64,000 bases of DNA. Origin: Archivesica marissinica. Lineage: Eukaryota > Mollusca > Bivalvia > Venerida > Vesicomyidae. The position numbers were made by a program, and so were the translations under genes. The notes beneath the pieces were generated by a model. It saw nothing but the letters and a program-made list of their open reading frames with translations. It was not told where the DNA came from and did no database searches. This document shows positions 23,833-36,710 of this stretch, piece after piece (within the stretch, counting starts at the first letter, position 1; each line of letters opens with the position of its first letter). The stretch covers positions 36,521,064 to 36,585,063 of the forward strand of contig CM026391.1 of the NCBI GenBank assembly GCA_014843695.1, given 5' to 3'.

Positions 23833-24014
23833 TACAGTCAAACCTGTGTTCGTGGTCACCTCTACTAAGCAACCAACCTGTATTAAGCAGCCAGTTTCAA
23901 GATTCCCAATCTGTTGTTTTGTTATACATTTGGCCTCTATTAAACAGCCATCTGTGCTAAGCAACCACTTTCTGTGATTCCCTTGGCTGACTGCTTAAGA
24001 CAGGTTTGACTGTA
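23833..24014. mobile_element. MITE with TACAGTCAAACCTGT termini
   Basis: The ends TACAGTCAAACCTGTGTT and AAGACAGGTTTGACTGTA form near-perfect 18-bp inverted repeats starting and ending with TA, as expected for a Tc1/mariner-type target. The middle has internally repeated TAAGCAACCA / TTAAGCAGCCA segments. Confidence 0.75.
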
Positions 24015-24121
24015 TTTGTATGTGAACAAGGTTACTATAGCAGACATATAAATGTTGGACACTGCAGGATCATTAATGAGTCCTATTATCATTGGATTTA
24101 TTGAAGAGGTCTGTGTCACTT

Positions 24122-26259
24122 AGCTGCACTAGGGTTATTGATGGAGGTGGTTATCCAGCTGCACTAGGGTTATTGATGGAGGTGGTTATCCAGCTGCACT
24201 AGGGTTATTGATGGAGGTGGTTATCCAGCTGCACTAGGGTTATTGATGGGGGTGATTATCCAGCTGCACTATGGTTATCGATGGAAGTGGTTATCCAGCT
24301 GCACTAGGGTTATTGATGGAGGTGGTTATCCAGCTGCACTAGGGTTATTGATGGAGGTGGTTATCCAGCTGTACTAGGGTTATTGATGGGGGTGATTATC
24401 CAGCTGCACTAGGGTTATTGATGGAGGTGGTTATCCAGCTGTACTAGGGTTATTGATGGAGGTGGTTATCCAGCTGCACTAGGGTTATTGATGGAGGTGG
24501 TTATCCAGCTGTACTAGGGTTATTGATGGAGGTGGTTATCCAGCTGTACTAGGGTTATTGATGGAGGTGGTTATCCAGCTGCACTAGGGTTATTGATGGA
24601 GGTGGTTATCCAGCTGCACTAGGGTTATTGATGGAGGTGGTTATCCAGCTGCACTAGGGTTATTGATGGAGGTGGTTATCCAGCTGCACTAGGGTTATTG
24701 ATGGAGGTGGTTATCCAGCTGCACTAGGGTTATTGATGGAGGTGATTATCCAGCTGCACTAGGGTTATTGATGGAGGTGGTTATCCAGCTGCACTAGGGT
24801 TATTGATGGAGGTGGTTATCCAGCTGCACTAGGGTTATTGATGGAGGTGGTTATCCAGCTGCACTAGGGTTATTGATGGAGGTGGTTATCCAGCTGCACT
24901 AGGGTTATTGATGGAGGTGGTTATCCAGCTGTACTAGGGTTATTGATGGAGGTATCCAGCTGCACTAGGGTTATTGATGGAGGTGGTTATCCAGCTGTAC
25001 TAGGGTTATTGATGGAGGTGGTTATCCAGCTGTACTAGGGTTATTGATGGAGGTGGTTATCCAGCTGTACTAGGGTTATTGATGGAGGTGGTTATCCAGC
25101 TGCACTAGGGTTATTGTTGGAGGTGGTTATCCAGCTACACTAGGGTTATTGATGGAGGTGGTTATCCAGCTGCACTAGGGTTATTGATGGAGGTGGTTAT
25201 CCAGCTGTACATACTAGGGTTATTGATGGAGGTGGTTATCCAGCTGCACTAGGGTTATTGATGGAGGTGGTTATCCAGCTGCACTAGGGTTATTGATGGG
25301 GGTGATTATCCAGCTGCACTAGGGTTATTGATGGAGGTGGTTATCCAGCTGCACTAGGGTTATTGATGGAGGTGGTTATCCAGCTGCACTAGGGTTATTG
25401 ATGGAGGTGGTTATCCAGCTGCACTAGGGTTATTGATGGAGGTGGTTATCCAGCTGCACTAGGGTTATTGATGGAGGTGGTTATCCAGCTGCACTAGGGT
25501 TATTGATGGAGGTGGTTATCCAGCTGCACTAGGGTTATTGATGGAGGTGGTTATCCAGCTGCACTAGGGTTATTGATGGAGGTGGTTATCCAGCTGCACT
25601 AGGGTTATTGATGGAGGTGGTTATCCAGCTGCACTAGGGTTATTGATGGAGGTGGTTATCCAGCTGCACTAGGGTTATTGATGGAGGTGGTTATCCAGCT
25701 GCACTAGGGTTATTGATGGAGGTGGTTATCCAGCTGCACTAGGGTTATTGATGGAGGTGGTTATCCAGCTGCACTACTAGGGTTATTGATGGAGGTGGTT
25801 ATCCAGCTGCACTAGGGTTATTGATGGAGGTGGTTATCCAGCTGCACTAGGGTTATTGATGGAGGTGGTTATCCAGCTGCACTAGGGTTATTGATGGAGG
25901 TGGTTATCCAGCTGCACTAGGGTTATTGATGGAGGTGGTTATCCAGCTGCACTAGGGTTATTGATGGAGGTGGTTATCCAGCTGCACTAGGGTTATTGAT
26001 GGAGGTGGTTATCCAGCTGCACTAGGGTTATTGATGGAGGTGGTTATCCAGCTGCACTAGGGTTATTGATGGAGGTGGTTATCCAGCTGCACTAGGGTTA
26101 TTGATGGAGGTGGTTATCCAGCTGCACTAGGGTTATTGATGGAGGTGGTTATCCAGCTGCACTAGGGTTATTGATGGAGGTGGTTATCCAGCTGCACTAG
26201 GGTTATTGATGGAGGTGGTTATCCAGCTGCACTAGGGTTATTGATGGAGGTGGTTATCC
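24122..26259. repeat. 35-bp minisatellite, about 61 copies, with a telomere-protein motif in each unit
   Basis: The unit is AGGGTTATTGATGGAGGTGG followed by TTATCCAGCTGCACT. Variation is low: GTACT for GCACT in the first half, GGGGGTGATT in a few units, one 5-bp gap near 24950 and small insertions near 25205 and 25775. The right-hand half (after about 25320) is almost invariant. Across the unit junction the sequence is CTAGGGTTA, which fits YTAGGGTTR, the site recognised by the Myb domains of vertebrate TRF1/TRF2. Confidence 0.97.
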
Positions 26260-26650
26260 GGTTATGCATGAGCTGACTTTGCCTGCATATATGACACAAT
26301 TAGTGTGGAATACAAACTGATATAATGAGAAACATCTAAAGTTTCTATTACCTCTCTTGGCAGATAAAGTCCGATTTATTCGAAAATGTGAATCGGTCGT
26401 TTCAGTTAGAATCTTTTATTTTTATTGTTGCCTAACCAGATAAGTGTGATTGTATCACAATCGTGTTAATTAACTGATAACATTGTTTTACAAATAAGTA
26501 CTCATTGGATGTACTGTAGGATGGATATCTGTCGATATATAGTAATTTAATAATCATATAAAGCGATAGTGAAATACAATTGCTAGCATGTTGTGCAAAG
26601 GAAACAACGATAAAAACAGGACAACACATAGGACCTACATGTCGTACATT
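26260..26650. other. Intronic stretch without recognisable features
   Basis: AT-rich sequence between two arrays. I see no exon signature or transposon end. Confidence 0.55.
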
Positions 26651-27348
26651 TCCTGCTAATTACAGCATATTCGAGACCATTGCCCGATAATTACAGCATA
26701 TTCGAGACCATTGCCCGATAATTACAGCATATTCGAGACCATTGCCCGCTAATTACAGCATATTCGAGACCATTGCCTGCTAATTACAGCATATTCGAGA
26801 CCATTGCCCGATAATTACAGCATATTCGAGACCATTGCCCGATAATTACAGCATATTCGAGACCATTTCCCGATAATTACAGCATATTCGAGACCATTGC
26901 CCGATAATTACAGCATATTCGAGACCATTGCCTGCTAATTACAGCATATTCGAGACCATTGCCCGATAATTACAGCATATTCGAGACCATTTCCCGATAA
27001 TTACAGCATATTCCAGACCATTGCCCGATAATTACAGCATATTCGAGACCATTGCCCGATAATTACAGCATATTCGAGACCATTGCCCGATAATTACAGC
27101 ATATTCGAGACCATTGCCCGATAATTACAGCATATTCGAGACCATTGCCCGATAATTACAGCATATTCGAGACCATTGCCTGCTAATTACAGCATATTCG
27201 AGACCATTGCCCGATAATTACAGCATATTCGAGACCATTGCCCGATAAGTGCAGCATATTCGAGACCATTGCCCGATAATTGCACCATATGCGAGATCGT
27301 TGATTGCAAATTGCACCATATTCGAAACCGTTGATTGCTAATTGCATA
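26651..27348. repeat. 31-bp minisatellite, about 21 copies with a decayed right edge
   Basis: The unit is CCCGATAATTACAGCATATT plus CGAGACCATTG. The main variant replaces CCCGATAA with CCTGCTAA. The last units (27240-27348) accumulate substitutions (GTGCAGCATATT, TTGCACCATATGCG, TTGATTGC), as expected at an array margin that is no longer homogenised. Confidence 0.95.
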
Positions 27349-28190
27349 AGTCCTGACCATTTCAGGGATATAATCAACAGTTACCATAAATAACACGTAC
27401 ATGTCTATCAGAACTTGCAACATTTGTATATATATTTGAATACACTGATTACGTTGATGACATTTCATTGATATTAATTCATGTTAGTATAACATTGTTC
27501 ATGTTGTTGTTAGTGGTTTCATTCCCTAAATCTCTTGCCCGCTCCTCCCAACACACGTGTCAATATTCTAACCCGATAGCGCTCCTACAGATCGAATCAA
27601 CAGCATCAATACTGTATGCTGGATGAACTCGCTATTATTTGATTAAACTTTGTTAACTTGCGGATCCCCTCGCGATTAATGATTAGCAGTTATACGGTGT
27701 GGTGATTTGAATGCTGCCTGACCCCTATTATCTCTGTCCGAGTTCATGCCTGTAAAAAGGACATCTATTGGATTTATTTTGCGTGTTGGCTTGCCGGCTC
27801 ATGTTGAATTTGTTTCTGTTAGCGCGTAATGTACACCGCTTCAGAGCATGCACTGTCTATAACCGATGTTTAGAGTAGTGTAGGTTAGGTTTCAAATTTT
27901 AGTTTTGCGAATTGGAAGATCGTCAGTTTCATTTCGTGATACTATATATGTTATAATTGTGTTTCTGCCAAACAATGTGAATTATTATGCGTGAACCGAG
28001 TCGTAGAGAACCTTGCAGTTTATAAATACATCTTTGTATCAATACATATTCAGTTTCGTTATGCAGTTAAGAATGACGTGTTCGCCAGTATCGTCTCGTA
28101 TTTTAGTCCTAAGTCTGTGACGTTTACATCTACGCCTACAGCTATACGTAATATATTCCAACACACGATGCTTTTTCATGATATGTGTGT
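27349..28190. other. Intronic stretch without recognisable features
   Basis: No tandem repeat, transposon end or exon signature recognised. Short ORFs (for example 27991-28230) overlap SINE D and lack domains. Confidence 0.5.
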
Positions 28191-28192
28191 GT

Positions 28193-28472
28193 TTACGTTT
28201 ATGTATCGTCGCTACCGGTTGCCCATATGAGCGACGCCTCCTGAAGAGATTAGTTATTTTAGATTTTGGAGGATAGTGCATGATACAGACAGAGACCCAT
28301 TCCAGAATCTCCTCTGGTTCTTTTACGTGCACGGTGTAAAGCACCGACACGAGACCTCGGTTTAACGTCCCATCTGAAAGACTGTTAATTTTATTAGGGT
28401 CAGACGGGGGATCGAACCTGCGATCCCTGGATTACCAGTCCAGCGTGTTACCACTGGACTATAGGTCTCATT
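28193..28472 (-). mobile_element. SINE D, minus strand, full length
   Basis: On the minus strand the head reads AGTCCAGTGGTAACACGCTG, then CTGGTAATCCAG (anticodon loop with GGT, Thr-like) and the B box GCAGGTTCGATCCCCCGTCT. The acceptor stem does not pair, so it is not a working tRNA gene. The body includes GGGACGTTAAACCGAGGTCT, GTGCACGTAAAAGAACCAGA, TGCACTATCCTCC and AGGAGGCGTCGCTCATATG, and ends GCGACGATACATAAA. Confidence 0.88.
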
Positions 28473-28758
28473 GAGTGAGACTGGTAAACTACAATGATAC
28501 TGAGGTTAAAACATAATATTAGGTTTTACGATTGTACAATGGTCAGTAGATAGTGTTACGTTAGGACTGGACTGTACATGTGGTAGGGTCGGCCATTCCA
28601 GAGACGTATTGTGGGCGTGTTACATGTGTGCGGTGCTAGTTTCGGGACTTCGGAATTAGGTAGTTCATGTTCGTTGTGAATGTTAGATGGTTGCACGTTC
28701 GATAGTTAATCAAATAGTTTTCGTAACACATCTGTTTACAAATGCTTGAGTTTTTGCA
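28473..28758. other. Intronic stretch without recognisable features
   Basis: Short spacer between SINE D and the 33-bp array; nothing identifiable. Confidence 0.5.
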
Positions 28759-29386
28759 ACATGTATCTATTAACTTTTCGATATACTACGACCATGTGTC
28801 TATTCACTTCTCGATGCACTACGACCATGTGTCTATTAACTTCTCGATGTACTACGACCATGTGTCTATTAACTTCTCGATGTACTACGACCATGTGTCT
28901 ATTAACTTCTCGATGTACTATGACCACGTGTCTATTAACTTCTCGATGTACTACGACCATGTGTCTATTCACTTCTCGATGTACTATGACCACGTGTCTA
29001 TTAACTTCTCGATGTACTACGACCATGTGTCTATTAACCTCTCGATGTACTATGACCACGTGTCTATTAACTTCTCGATGTACTACGACCATGTGTCTAT
29101 TCACTTCTCGATGTACTATGACCACGTGTCTATTCACTTCTCGATGTACTACGACCACGTGTCTATTCACTTCTCGATGTACTATGACCACGTGTCTATT
29201 CACTTCTCGATGTACTACGACCACGTGTCTATTCACTTCTCGATGTACTACGACCATGTATCTATTCACTTCTCGATGTACTACGACCACGTGTCTATTC
29301 ACTTCTCGATGTACTACGACCATGTATCTATTCACTTCTCGATGTACTACGACCACGTGTCTATTCACTTCTCGATGTACTACGAG
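28759..29386. repeat. 33-bp minisatellite, 19 copies, E-box variants
   Basis: The unit is TGTCTATTCACTTCTCGATG followed by TACTACGACCACG. Three sites vary independently: TTAACTTC/TTCACTTC, TACGACC/TATGACC, and CACGTG/CATGTG/CATGTA. About nine units carry the CACGTG palindrome. The length is divisible by 3, which gives ORFs of over 200 codons in several frames on both strands. I do not regard these as genes. Confidence 0.96.
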
Positions 29387-30425
29387 CGTGGAGGTATGAT
29401 TCATGTAGTATCATTTCCATCAGTATTAAAAGTCTTGAGTCGTTCTGTTGTGATGCGTTGTCATGAAATAGAAAGTATCTACAATTCATACATAACTGTA
29501 CCCCAGTGTTACCATTAGAAACGACCATTTACAAGGTTTTAAATAAGTAATGTGTAATATGTTGGTTTTTCTGTCTATATTTTCATCTGCTGAGATTGAA
29601 TGGCAAATCCCAAATCGACATGTTCTCGTTAGAATGCAGACACATTACCTTCTACCATAAACTATCTGTTCAATAGTGTTATTGAATACGGACCGTTTAT
29701 AGATTAGAAGTATTTGTTAAAACTATTGTGTGTTCCCTCTCTCGGTGCTCGGCATCTGTGCTATTATGTTCCTCCAATCTGTAACAGGTAGAACAGATAT
29801 CTTTACGATAAGATCCTCACTTTGTGTTCTAACCTTGCCTTTCTGATTTGTTATATTCGTGATGCCGTGTTTACTTAAGCCTCGTTTTATTAATAGTTCC
29901 GTGGATCGATGTTTGGTTTAAGATTATCATATACAGTGAATTAGAAAAATGGCTATAGTTGTTTTTGTTAACACCTCTGTCATTGAAGCCCTTTTACATG
30001 ACTTTATGCGGTGGGTTCAAATATCAGTTTGAGCTATCTTGAAGGTGTGCGTGTGTATTTGATTCACTGCATTCACCATTGTATTTAGGCCGACACAGTT
30101 GTGTCTGTTAAACAGTGCTGTATTCGGTCGTGTATTGGATGGTTGTGGATTTATATAGCGGTATGGATTGCAATTAAATACATATTAATATTGGTTTAAC
30201 AATTTAAACTATTCATGTTGTAGTTGTGGTAACGTTTTATCCCGATTATTTTCAGATTAAATAAACCAATGCTATACATATCATGTAGACATAGGAGTAA
30301 CCAAAGAACTTGGAAATCTAAACGTACAATTTTATAAAAATCGTTTGGGTGGTTGTCAATTACATTGATATTAGAGTGCACTTTTTGAAAACATGACGCG
30401 GATACATAGATATTACGTGATGGTG
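29387..30425. other. Intronic stretch without recognisable features
   Basis: About 1 kb of AT-rich unique-looking sequence. I saw no exon, repeat or transposon terminus. Confidence 0.5.
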
Positions 30426-30815
30426 CTTTGACGTTGTTTATTTATCGTCGCCCACATGAGAAACGCCTCTTGAAGAGATTGGTCATTTTGGATTTGGGAG
30501 GATAATGCAACGATACAGACAGAGGCCCATTTCAGAGTCTCCTCTGGTTCTTTTACATGAACTGCGTAAAGCACTGTGAACTCTGTTTAAAGTCCCATTT
30601 GAAAGAGTGTTAATATTATTAGGGACAGACGGGGGATCGACCCTGCGACCCCTGGATTCGATGTCTCAACGTGTTAGCCACTGTACAACTGATCCATTTA
30701 TCCGACATTATGTGTTCCAAGGAAATGTATATATTATTAGGGACAGCTGGGGGATCGAAACTGTGACCCCTGTATTCGAGGTCTCAACGTGTTAGCCTCT
30801 GGAATACTGGCTCAT
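30426..30815 (-). mobile_element. SINE D, minus strand, with duplicated head segment
   Basis: The body (ATTTATCGTCGCCCACATGA, TGAAGAGATTGGTCATTTTG, TCTCCTCTGGTTCTTTTACA) leads into the head region (AGACGGGGGATCGACCCTGC). About 118 bp later the head region recurs (AGCTGGGGGATCGAAACTGT; GTCTCAACGTGTTAGCC in both). So the tRNA-like part plus its flank is tandemly duplicated. Confidence 0.8.
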
Positions 30816-30927
30816 TTATCAGACATTATATATATGCGTTGCATAACACCTGTTTATATATGCTTAGTATAACACCTGTTTTCCTAATGATCATCTTTGT
30901 CTATGTATCATTTATTTGTAACTGTTT

Positions 30928-30928
30928 A

Positions 30929-30960
<32 letters not shown>

Positions 30961-30978
30961 CTCACACACACACACACT
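30928..30978. repeat. (CGCA)n / (CA)n microsatellite
   Basis: About seven GCAC tetranucleotide repeats followed by a CA run. It is followed by a short SINE D head fragment (GGGTCAGACGAGGGATCGAA near 30990). Confidence 0.93.
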
Positions 30979-31177
30979 GTTAATTTGATTAGGGTCAGAC
31001 GAGGGATCGAACCTGTGATCCATGAATGGTCTCTGTCCGCGCTATTCTATTATTTACGTCATACTGATCACACCATAATGTCCGCGATGTTTTCAGTAAG
31101 ATTATGTTTAAAATGATTATAATATATAATTATATATATATATATATTTGTGCAGGCTTATTGGTTTTGTATTTCTC

Positions 31178-31422
31178 TCTCATCTTCTCTCTCCCCTCTC
31201 TCTGTGTGTGTGTGTCTCTCTCTCTCTCCCGCTCTCTCCCTCCCTCTCGCCCCCTCTATCTCTCCCTCGCCCTCTCCCCTTCCTCTCCTATATTCTCTCC
31301 CGATCTCCCCTATCTCCCTCCCCTCTCTCTCCCTCCCTCTCCTCTCATCTATTCTCTCCCTCCCGATCTCCCCCTCTCTCCCCTCTCTCGCCTCTCCACT
31401 ATTCTCTCTTCTCTCTCTTGTC
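31178..31422. repeat. Pyrimidine-rich tract (CT/CCT), about 245 bp
   Basis: Almost pure C and T on the plus strand, with TCTCTC, CCCTC and one (TG)n run near 31203. A mirror-symmetric pyrimidine tract of this kind can form triplex DNA. The three overlapping ORFs here are compositional artefacts. Confidence 0.93.
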
Positions 31423-32045
31423 TAAATGTATGTTGAAATATCCGTTCATGTTTTTCCGCCAACTATCCTAGGTTAAATTGGTGCGACGATTAACCCGCTC
31501 ACTTAGTCATTTAAATAATGGCAAGTTAAAATATAGTGTATAGTCGTGTATTTACGAGACGTAATATTTTTTGACTTAGTTTTAAATACGCGGGTGGTAA
31601 AGCGGAAAAAGAAACGGAAATTATTAATAGGGACGAACTCAAGCCTGGAGTATTACATTGTATATGATGAAAAGAATGGGGGGGGGGGGGTTCCACGGTG
31701 TTTTATTATATTTTGGAAATGAAACTACACGTTAATTTATTAATACAGATAGGTTAAATTCATAAAGTCTCGATAAACTGTTCATGAGTTCCTACATAAT
31801 CAGTAACGGTTTGTGAGAATTTAAGCAGAGAGGAATTCCGTTGCAGTTTTAAAACAAGGAATAGATTTCTGATGCGTTGCACAGGTGGTTGTTCGCGGTT
31901 ATCTTCATGCTTATTTTACTCATGTTTTATGTATGGGTGCGTAGATAATACCATAAGGATTTAGTTGTTTGATAAAACAAACCCGTCTGCTCGTTTCAAT
32001 ACGTGGTTGTAAGCGGACGAGCTTTAATAGTATTTTGTTACGAGA
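31423..32045. other. Intronic stretch with a G13 homopolymer
   Basis: No exon or transposon recognised. A run of 13 G lies at about 31678-31690. Confidence 0.55.
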
Positions 32046-32215
32046 ATTACATGTATGTATGGGGTTGTAAGTAGGCGGGCTTTAATATTACATGTATACA
32101 TGGGGTTGTAAGTAGGCGGGCTTTAATATTACATGTATACATGGGGTTGTAAGTAGGCGGGCTTTAATATTACATGTATGTATGGGGTTGTAAGTAGGCG
32201 GGCTTTAATATTACA
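32046..32215. repeat. 41-bp tandem repeat, 4 copies, ancestor-like relative of the next array
   Basis: The unit is TTACATGTATACATGGGGTT, then GTAAGTAGGCGGGCTTTAATA. It aligns with the following array (TTACACGTATATACATGGTT, then GTACATGGGCAGTCTTTG). Each unit contains GTAAGT. Confidence 0.93.
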
Positions 32216-35200
32216 TGGGCCGTCTTTGTTATTACACGTATATACATGGTTGTGCATGACCGGTCTTTGTTGTTACACGTATATATACATGGTTGTACAT
32301 GGGCAGTCTTTGTTATTACAGGTATATATACATGGTTGTACATGACCGGTCTTTGTTGTTACACGTATATATACATGGTTGTACATGACCGGTCTTTGTT
32401 ATTACACGTATATATACATGGTTGTACATGACCGGTCTTTGTTATTACACGTATATACATGGTTGTACATGACCGGTCTTTGTTATTACACGTATATACA
32501 TGGTTGTACATGACCGGTCTTTGTTATTACACGTATATATACATGGTTGTACATGGGCAGTCTTTGTTATTATACGTATATATACATGGTTGTACATGGG
32601 CAGTCTTTGTTATTACACGTATATATACATGGTTGTACATGGGCAGTCTTTGTTATTACACGTATATATACATGGTTGTACATGGGCAGTCTTTGTTATT
32701 ACACGTATATATACATGGTTGTACATGGGCAGTCTTTGTTATTACACGTATATATACATGGTTGTACATGGGCAGTCTTTGTTATTACACGTATATATAC
32801 ATGGTTGTACATGGGCAGTCTTTGTTATTATACGTATATATACATGGTTGTACATGGGCAGTCTTTGTTATTACACGTATATATACATGGTTGTACATGG
32901 GCAGTCTTTGTTATTACACGTATATATACATGGTTGTACATGACCGGTCTTTGTTGTTACACGTATATATACATGGTTGTACATGGGCAGTCTTTGTTAT
33001 TACACGTATATATACATGGTTGTGCATGGGCAGTCTTTGTTATTACACGTATATATACATGGTTGTACATGACCGGTCTTTGTTATTACACGTATATATA
33101 CATGGTTGTGCATGGGCAGTCTTTGTTATTACAGGTATATATACATGGTTGTGCATGGGCAGTCTTTGTTATTACACGTATATATACATGGTTGTGCATG
33201 ACCGGTCTTTGTTATTACACGTATATATACATGGTTGTGCATGACCGGTCTTTGTTATTACACGTATATATACATGGTTGTGCATGACCGGTCTTTGTTG
33301 TTACACGTATATATACATGGTTGTACATGGGCAGTCTTTGTTATTACACGTATATATACATGGTTGTACATGGGCAGTCTTTGTTATTACAGGTATATAT
33401 ACATGGTTGTACATGACCGGTCTTTGTTATTACACGTATATACATGGTTGTACATGGGCAGTCTTTGTTATTACACGTATATATACATGGTTGTACATGA
33501 CCGGTCTTTGTTATTACAGGTATATATACATGGTTGTACATGGGCAGTCTTTGTTATGACACGTATATATACATGGTTGTGCATGGGCAGTCTTTGTTAT
33601 TACAGGTATATACATGGTTGTACATGGGCAGTCTTTGTTATTACAGGTATATACATGGTTGTGCATGACCGGTCTTTGTTATGACACGTATATATACATG
33701 GTTGTACATGGGCAGTCTTTGTTATGACACGTATATATACATGGTTGTACATAACCGGTCTTTGTTATGACACGTATATATACATGGTTGTACATGGGCA
33801 GTCTTTGTTATTACACGTATATACATGGTTGTGCATGACCGGTCTTTGTTATTACACGTATATACATGGTTGTACATGACCGGTCTTTGTTATTACACGT
33901 ATATACATGGTTGTGCATGACCGGTCTTTGTTATTACACGTATATACATGGTTGTGCATGACCGGTCTTTGTTATTACACGTATATACATGGTTGTGCAT
34001 GACCGGTCTTTGTTATGACACGTATATATACATGGTTGTGCATGACCGGTCTTTGTTATTACACGTATATACATGGTTGTACATGACCGGTCTTTGTTAT
34101 TACACGTATATATACATGGTTGTGCATGACCGGTCTTTGTTATTACACGTATATACATGGTTGTGCATGACCGGTCTTTGCTATTACACGTATATATACA
34201 TGGTTGTGCATGACCGGTCTTTGTTATTACACGTATATACATGGTTGTACATGACCGGTCTTTGTTATTACACGTATATACATGGTTGTACATGACCGGT
34301 CTTTGTTATTACACGTATATATACATGGTTGTGCATGACCGGTCTTTGTTATTACACGTATATATACATGGTTGTACATGACCGGTCTTTGTTATTACAC
34401 GTATATACATGGTTGTACATGACCGGTCTTTGTTATTACACGTATATACATGGTTGTACATGACCGGTCTTTGTTATTACACGTATATACATGGTTGTAC
34501 ATGACCGGTCTTTGTTATTACACGTATATACATGGTTGTACATGGGCAGTCTTTGTTATTACACGTATATACATGGTTGTGCATGGGCAGTTTTTGTTAT
34601 TACCCGTATATACATGGTTGTACATGGGCAGTCTTTGTTATTACACGTATATATACATGGTTGTACATGGGCAGTCTTTGTTGTTACACGTATATATACA
34701 TGGTTGTGCATGACCGGTCTTTGTTATTACACGTATATATACATGGTTGTACATGGGCAGTCTTTGTTATTACACGTATATATACATGGTTGTACATGAC
34801 CGGTCTTTGTTATTACACGTATATATACATGGTTGTACATGGGCAGTCTTTGTTATTACACGTATATATACATGGTTGTACATGGGCCGTCTTTGTTGTT
34901 ACACGTATATATACATGGTTGTGCATGGGCCGTCTTTGTTATTACAGGTATATACATGGTTGTACATGGGCAGTCTTTGTTATTACACGTATATATACAT
35001 GGTTGTGCATGGGCCGTCTTTGTTGTTACACGTATATATACATGGTTGTACATGACCGGTCTTTGTTGTTACACGTATATATACATGGTTGTACATGGGC
35101 AGTCTTTGTTATTACACGTATATATACATGGTTGTACATGGGCAGTCTTTGTTATTACAGGTATATACATGGTTGTACATGGGCAGTCTTTGTTATTACC

Positions 35201-35960
35201 CGTATATATACATGGTTGTACATGGGCCGTCTTTGTTGTTACACGTATATACATGGTTGTGCATGGGCAGTCTTTGTTACTATATGTATATACATGGTTG
35301 TACATGTGCAGTCTCACACATTGTTATTACACGTATATACATGGTTGTGCATGGGCAGTCATTGTTATTACACGTATATACATGGTTGTGCATGACCGGT
35401 CTTTGTTATTACACGTATATATACATGGTTGTGCATGACCGGTCTTTGTTATTACACGTATATACATGGTTGTGCATGACCGGTCTTTGTTATTACACGT
35501 ATATATACATGGTTGTGCATGGGCAGTCATTGTTATTACACGTATATATACATGGTTGTACATGACCGGTCTTTGTTATTACACGTATATACATGGTTGT
35601 ACATGACCGGTCTTTGTTATTACACGTATATACATGGTTGTACATGACCGGTCTTTGTTATTACAGGTATATACATGGTTGTACATGGGCAGTCTTTGTT
35701 ATTACACGTATATACATGGTTGTACATGACCGGTCTTTGTTATTACACGTATATACATGGTTGTACATGACCGGTCTTTGTTATTACAGGTATATACATG
35801 GTTGTGCATGACCGGTCTTTGTTATTACAAGTATATATACATGGTTGTACATGGGCAGTCTTTGTTATTACACGTATATACATGGTTGTACATGGGCAGT
35901 CTTTGTTATTACACGTATATACATGGTTGTACATGGGCAGTCTTTGTTACTATATGTATC
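32216..35960. repeat. 43/41-bp minisatellite, about 88 copies
   Basis: The core is ACATGGTTGTACATG, then GGCAGTCTTTG or ACCGGTCTTTG, then TTATTACACGTATAT. Units are 43 bp (GTATATATACATGG) or 41 bp (GTATATACATGG). Three two-state sites (GGCAGTC/ACCGGTC, GTACATG/GTGCATG, 43/41 bp) vary from unit to unit, with segments that repeat the same order. Long ORFs are by-products of the periodicity. The array ends with a degraded unit (TTACTATATGTATCATAGCC). Confidence 0.97.
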
Positions 35961-36206
35961 ATAGCCGTACTGGTTTTCGGACATCTAAGATTTGTTGGTG
36001 AATAACTTCTAGCCAGTTTCTTTTAAAGCAAAGGTAAAATAATATTACTATATAAAGTAATCACTTGTTGAATTCATGCTCGTTACTAAACTCAGATTGC
36101 ATTTCATATTTTAAAATAAAACTACAATTTCAGATATCGTCAAATTTCAATTAATAGAAATACGTGTTCCGCCATGTTCACATGACCGGCACGTGACCTT
36201 GCACAG

Positions 36207-36710
36207 CGGACCTGTAGTAATTAAAATTTAATTGTAATTAATTACAATTAGTTATATTTTTAAGTAATTGAATGTAATGTGTAATTGACGAAATTCTTAA
36301 TTACATGTAATTGTAATTTAATTAATTATAGTGGGAAATAGGGGTTAATTGACAATTACTTTTACATTTAAGTACTCTGGTACTCACTACAGTTTCACTT
36401 AGCCACAAAGATAATACATGTAATACCATTACATATTTGTTTAATCATATTGTATTGACAATACCAGAAAGTCAAGCTAACGTTTGATTAAACTAAATGA
36501 CGCGAGGTTTTTCCAGAAAAGTTGAATGAAATTAAATATAACTCCTAGGATTAAAGTAAAAAAAAAGACAAACGTATTAACAAGAAGAAGTTGATTAGTA
36601 ATTGTAATTTAATTAATTAGATCAATGTTTTGTTTGTAATTTAATTGAACAATTTGTATAGGAATTGTAATTTAATTGATTACATATTAATGTAATTGAC
36701 CCCAGATCTG
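36207..36710. mobile_element. hAT-like MITE, 504 bp, 8-bp target duplication
   Basis: The right end GTAATTGACCCCAGATCTG and the left end CGGACCTGTAGTAATT form an imperfect inverted repeat. They are flanked by TTGCACAG and ATGCACAG, an 8-bp duplication with one mismatch. The subterminal regions on both sides are full of GTAATTGTAATTTAATTAAT motifs, a pattern I associate with hAT-derived MITEs. No transposase. Confidence 0.6.

Noticed and set aside
28386..28470. A functional tRNA-Thr(GGT) gene on the minus strand
   Set aside because: The anticodon arm and B box look good, but the acceptor stem does not pair, and the sequence is the head of a SINE with at least four more copies here.
31104..31471. 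Three overlapping Ser/Pro/Leu-rich ORFs
   Set aside because: They lie in a C/T-rich tract, where all three frames lack stops because of composition.
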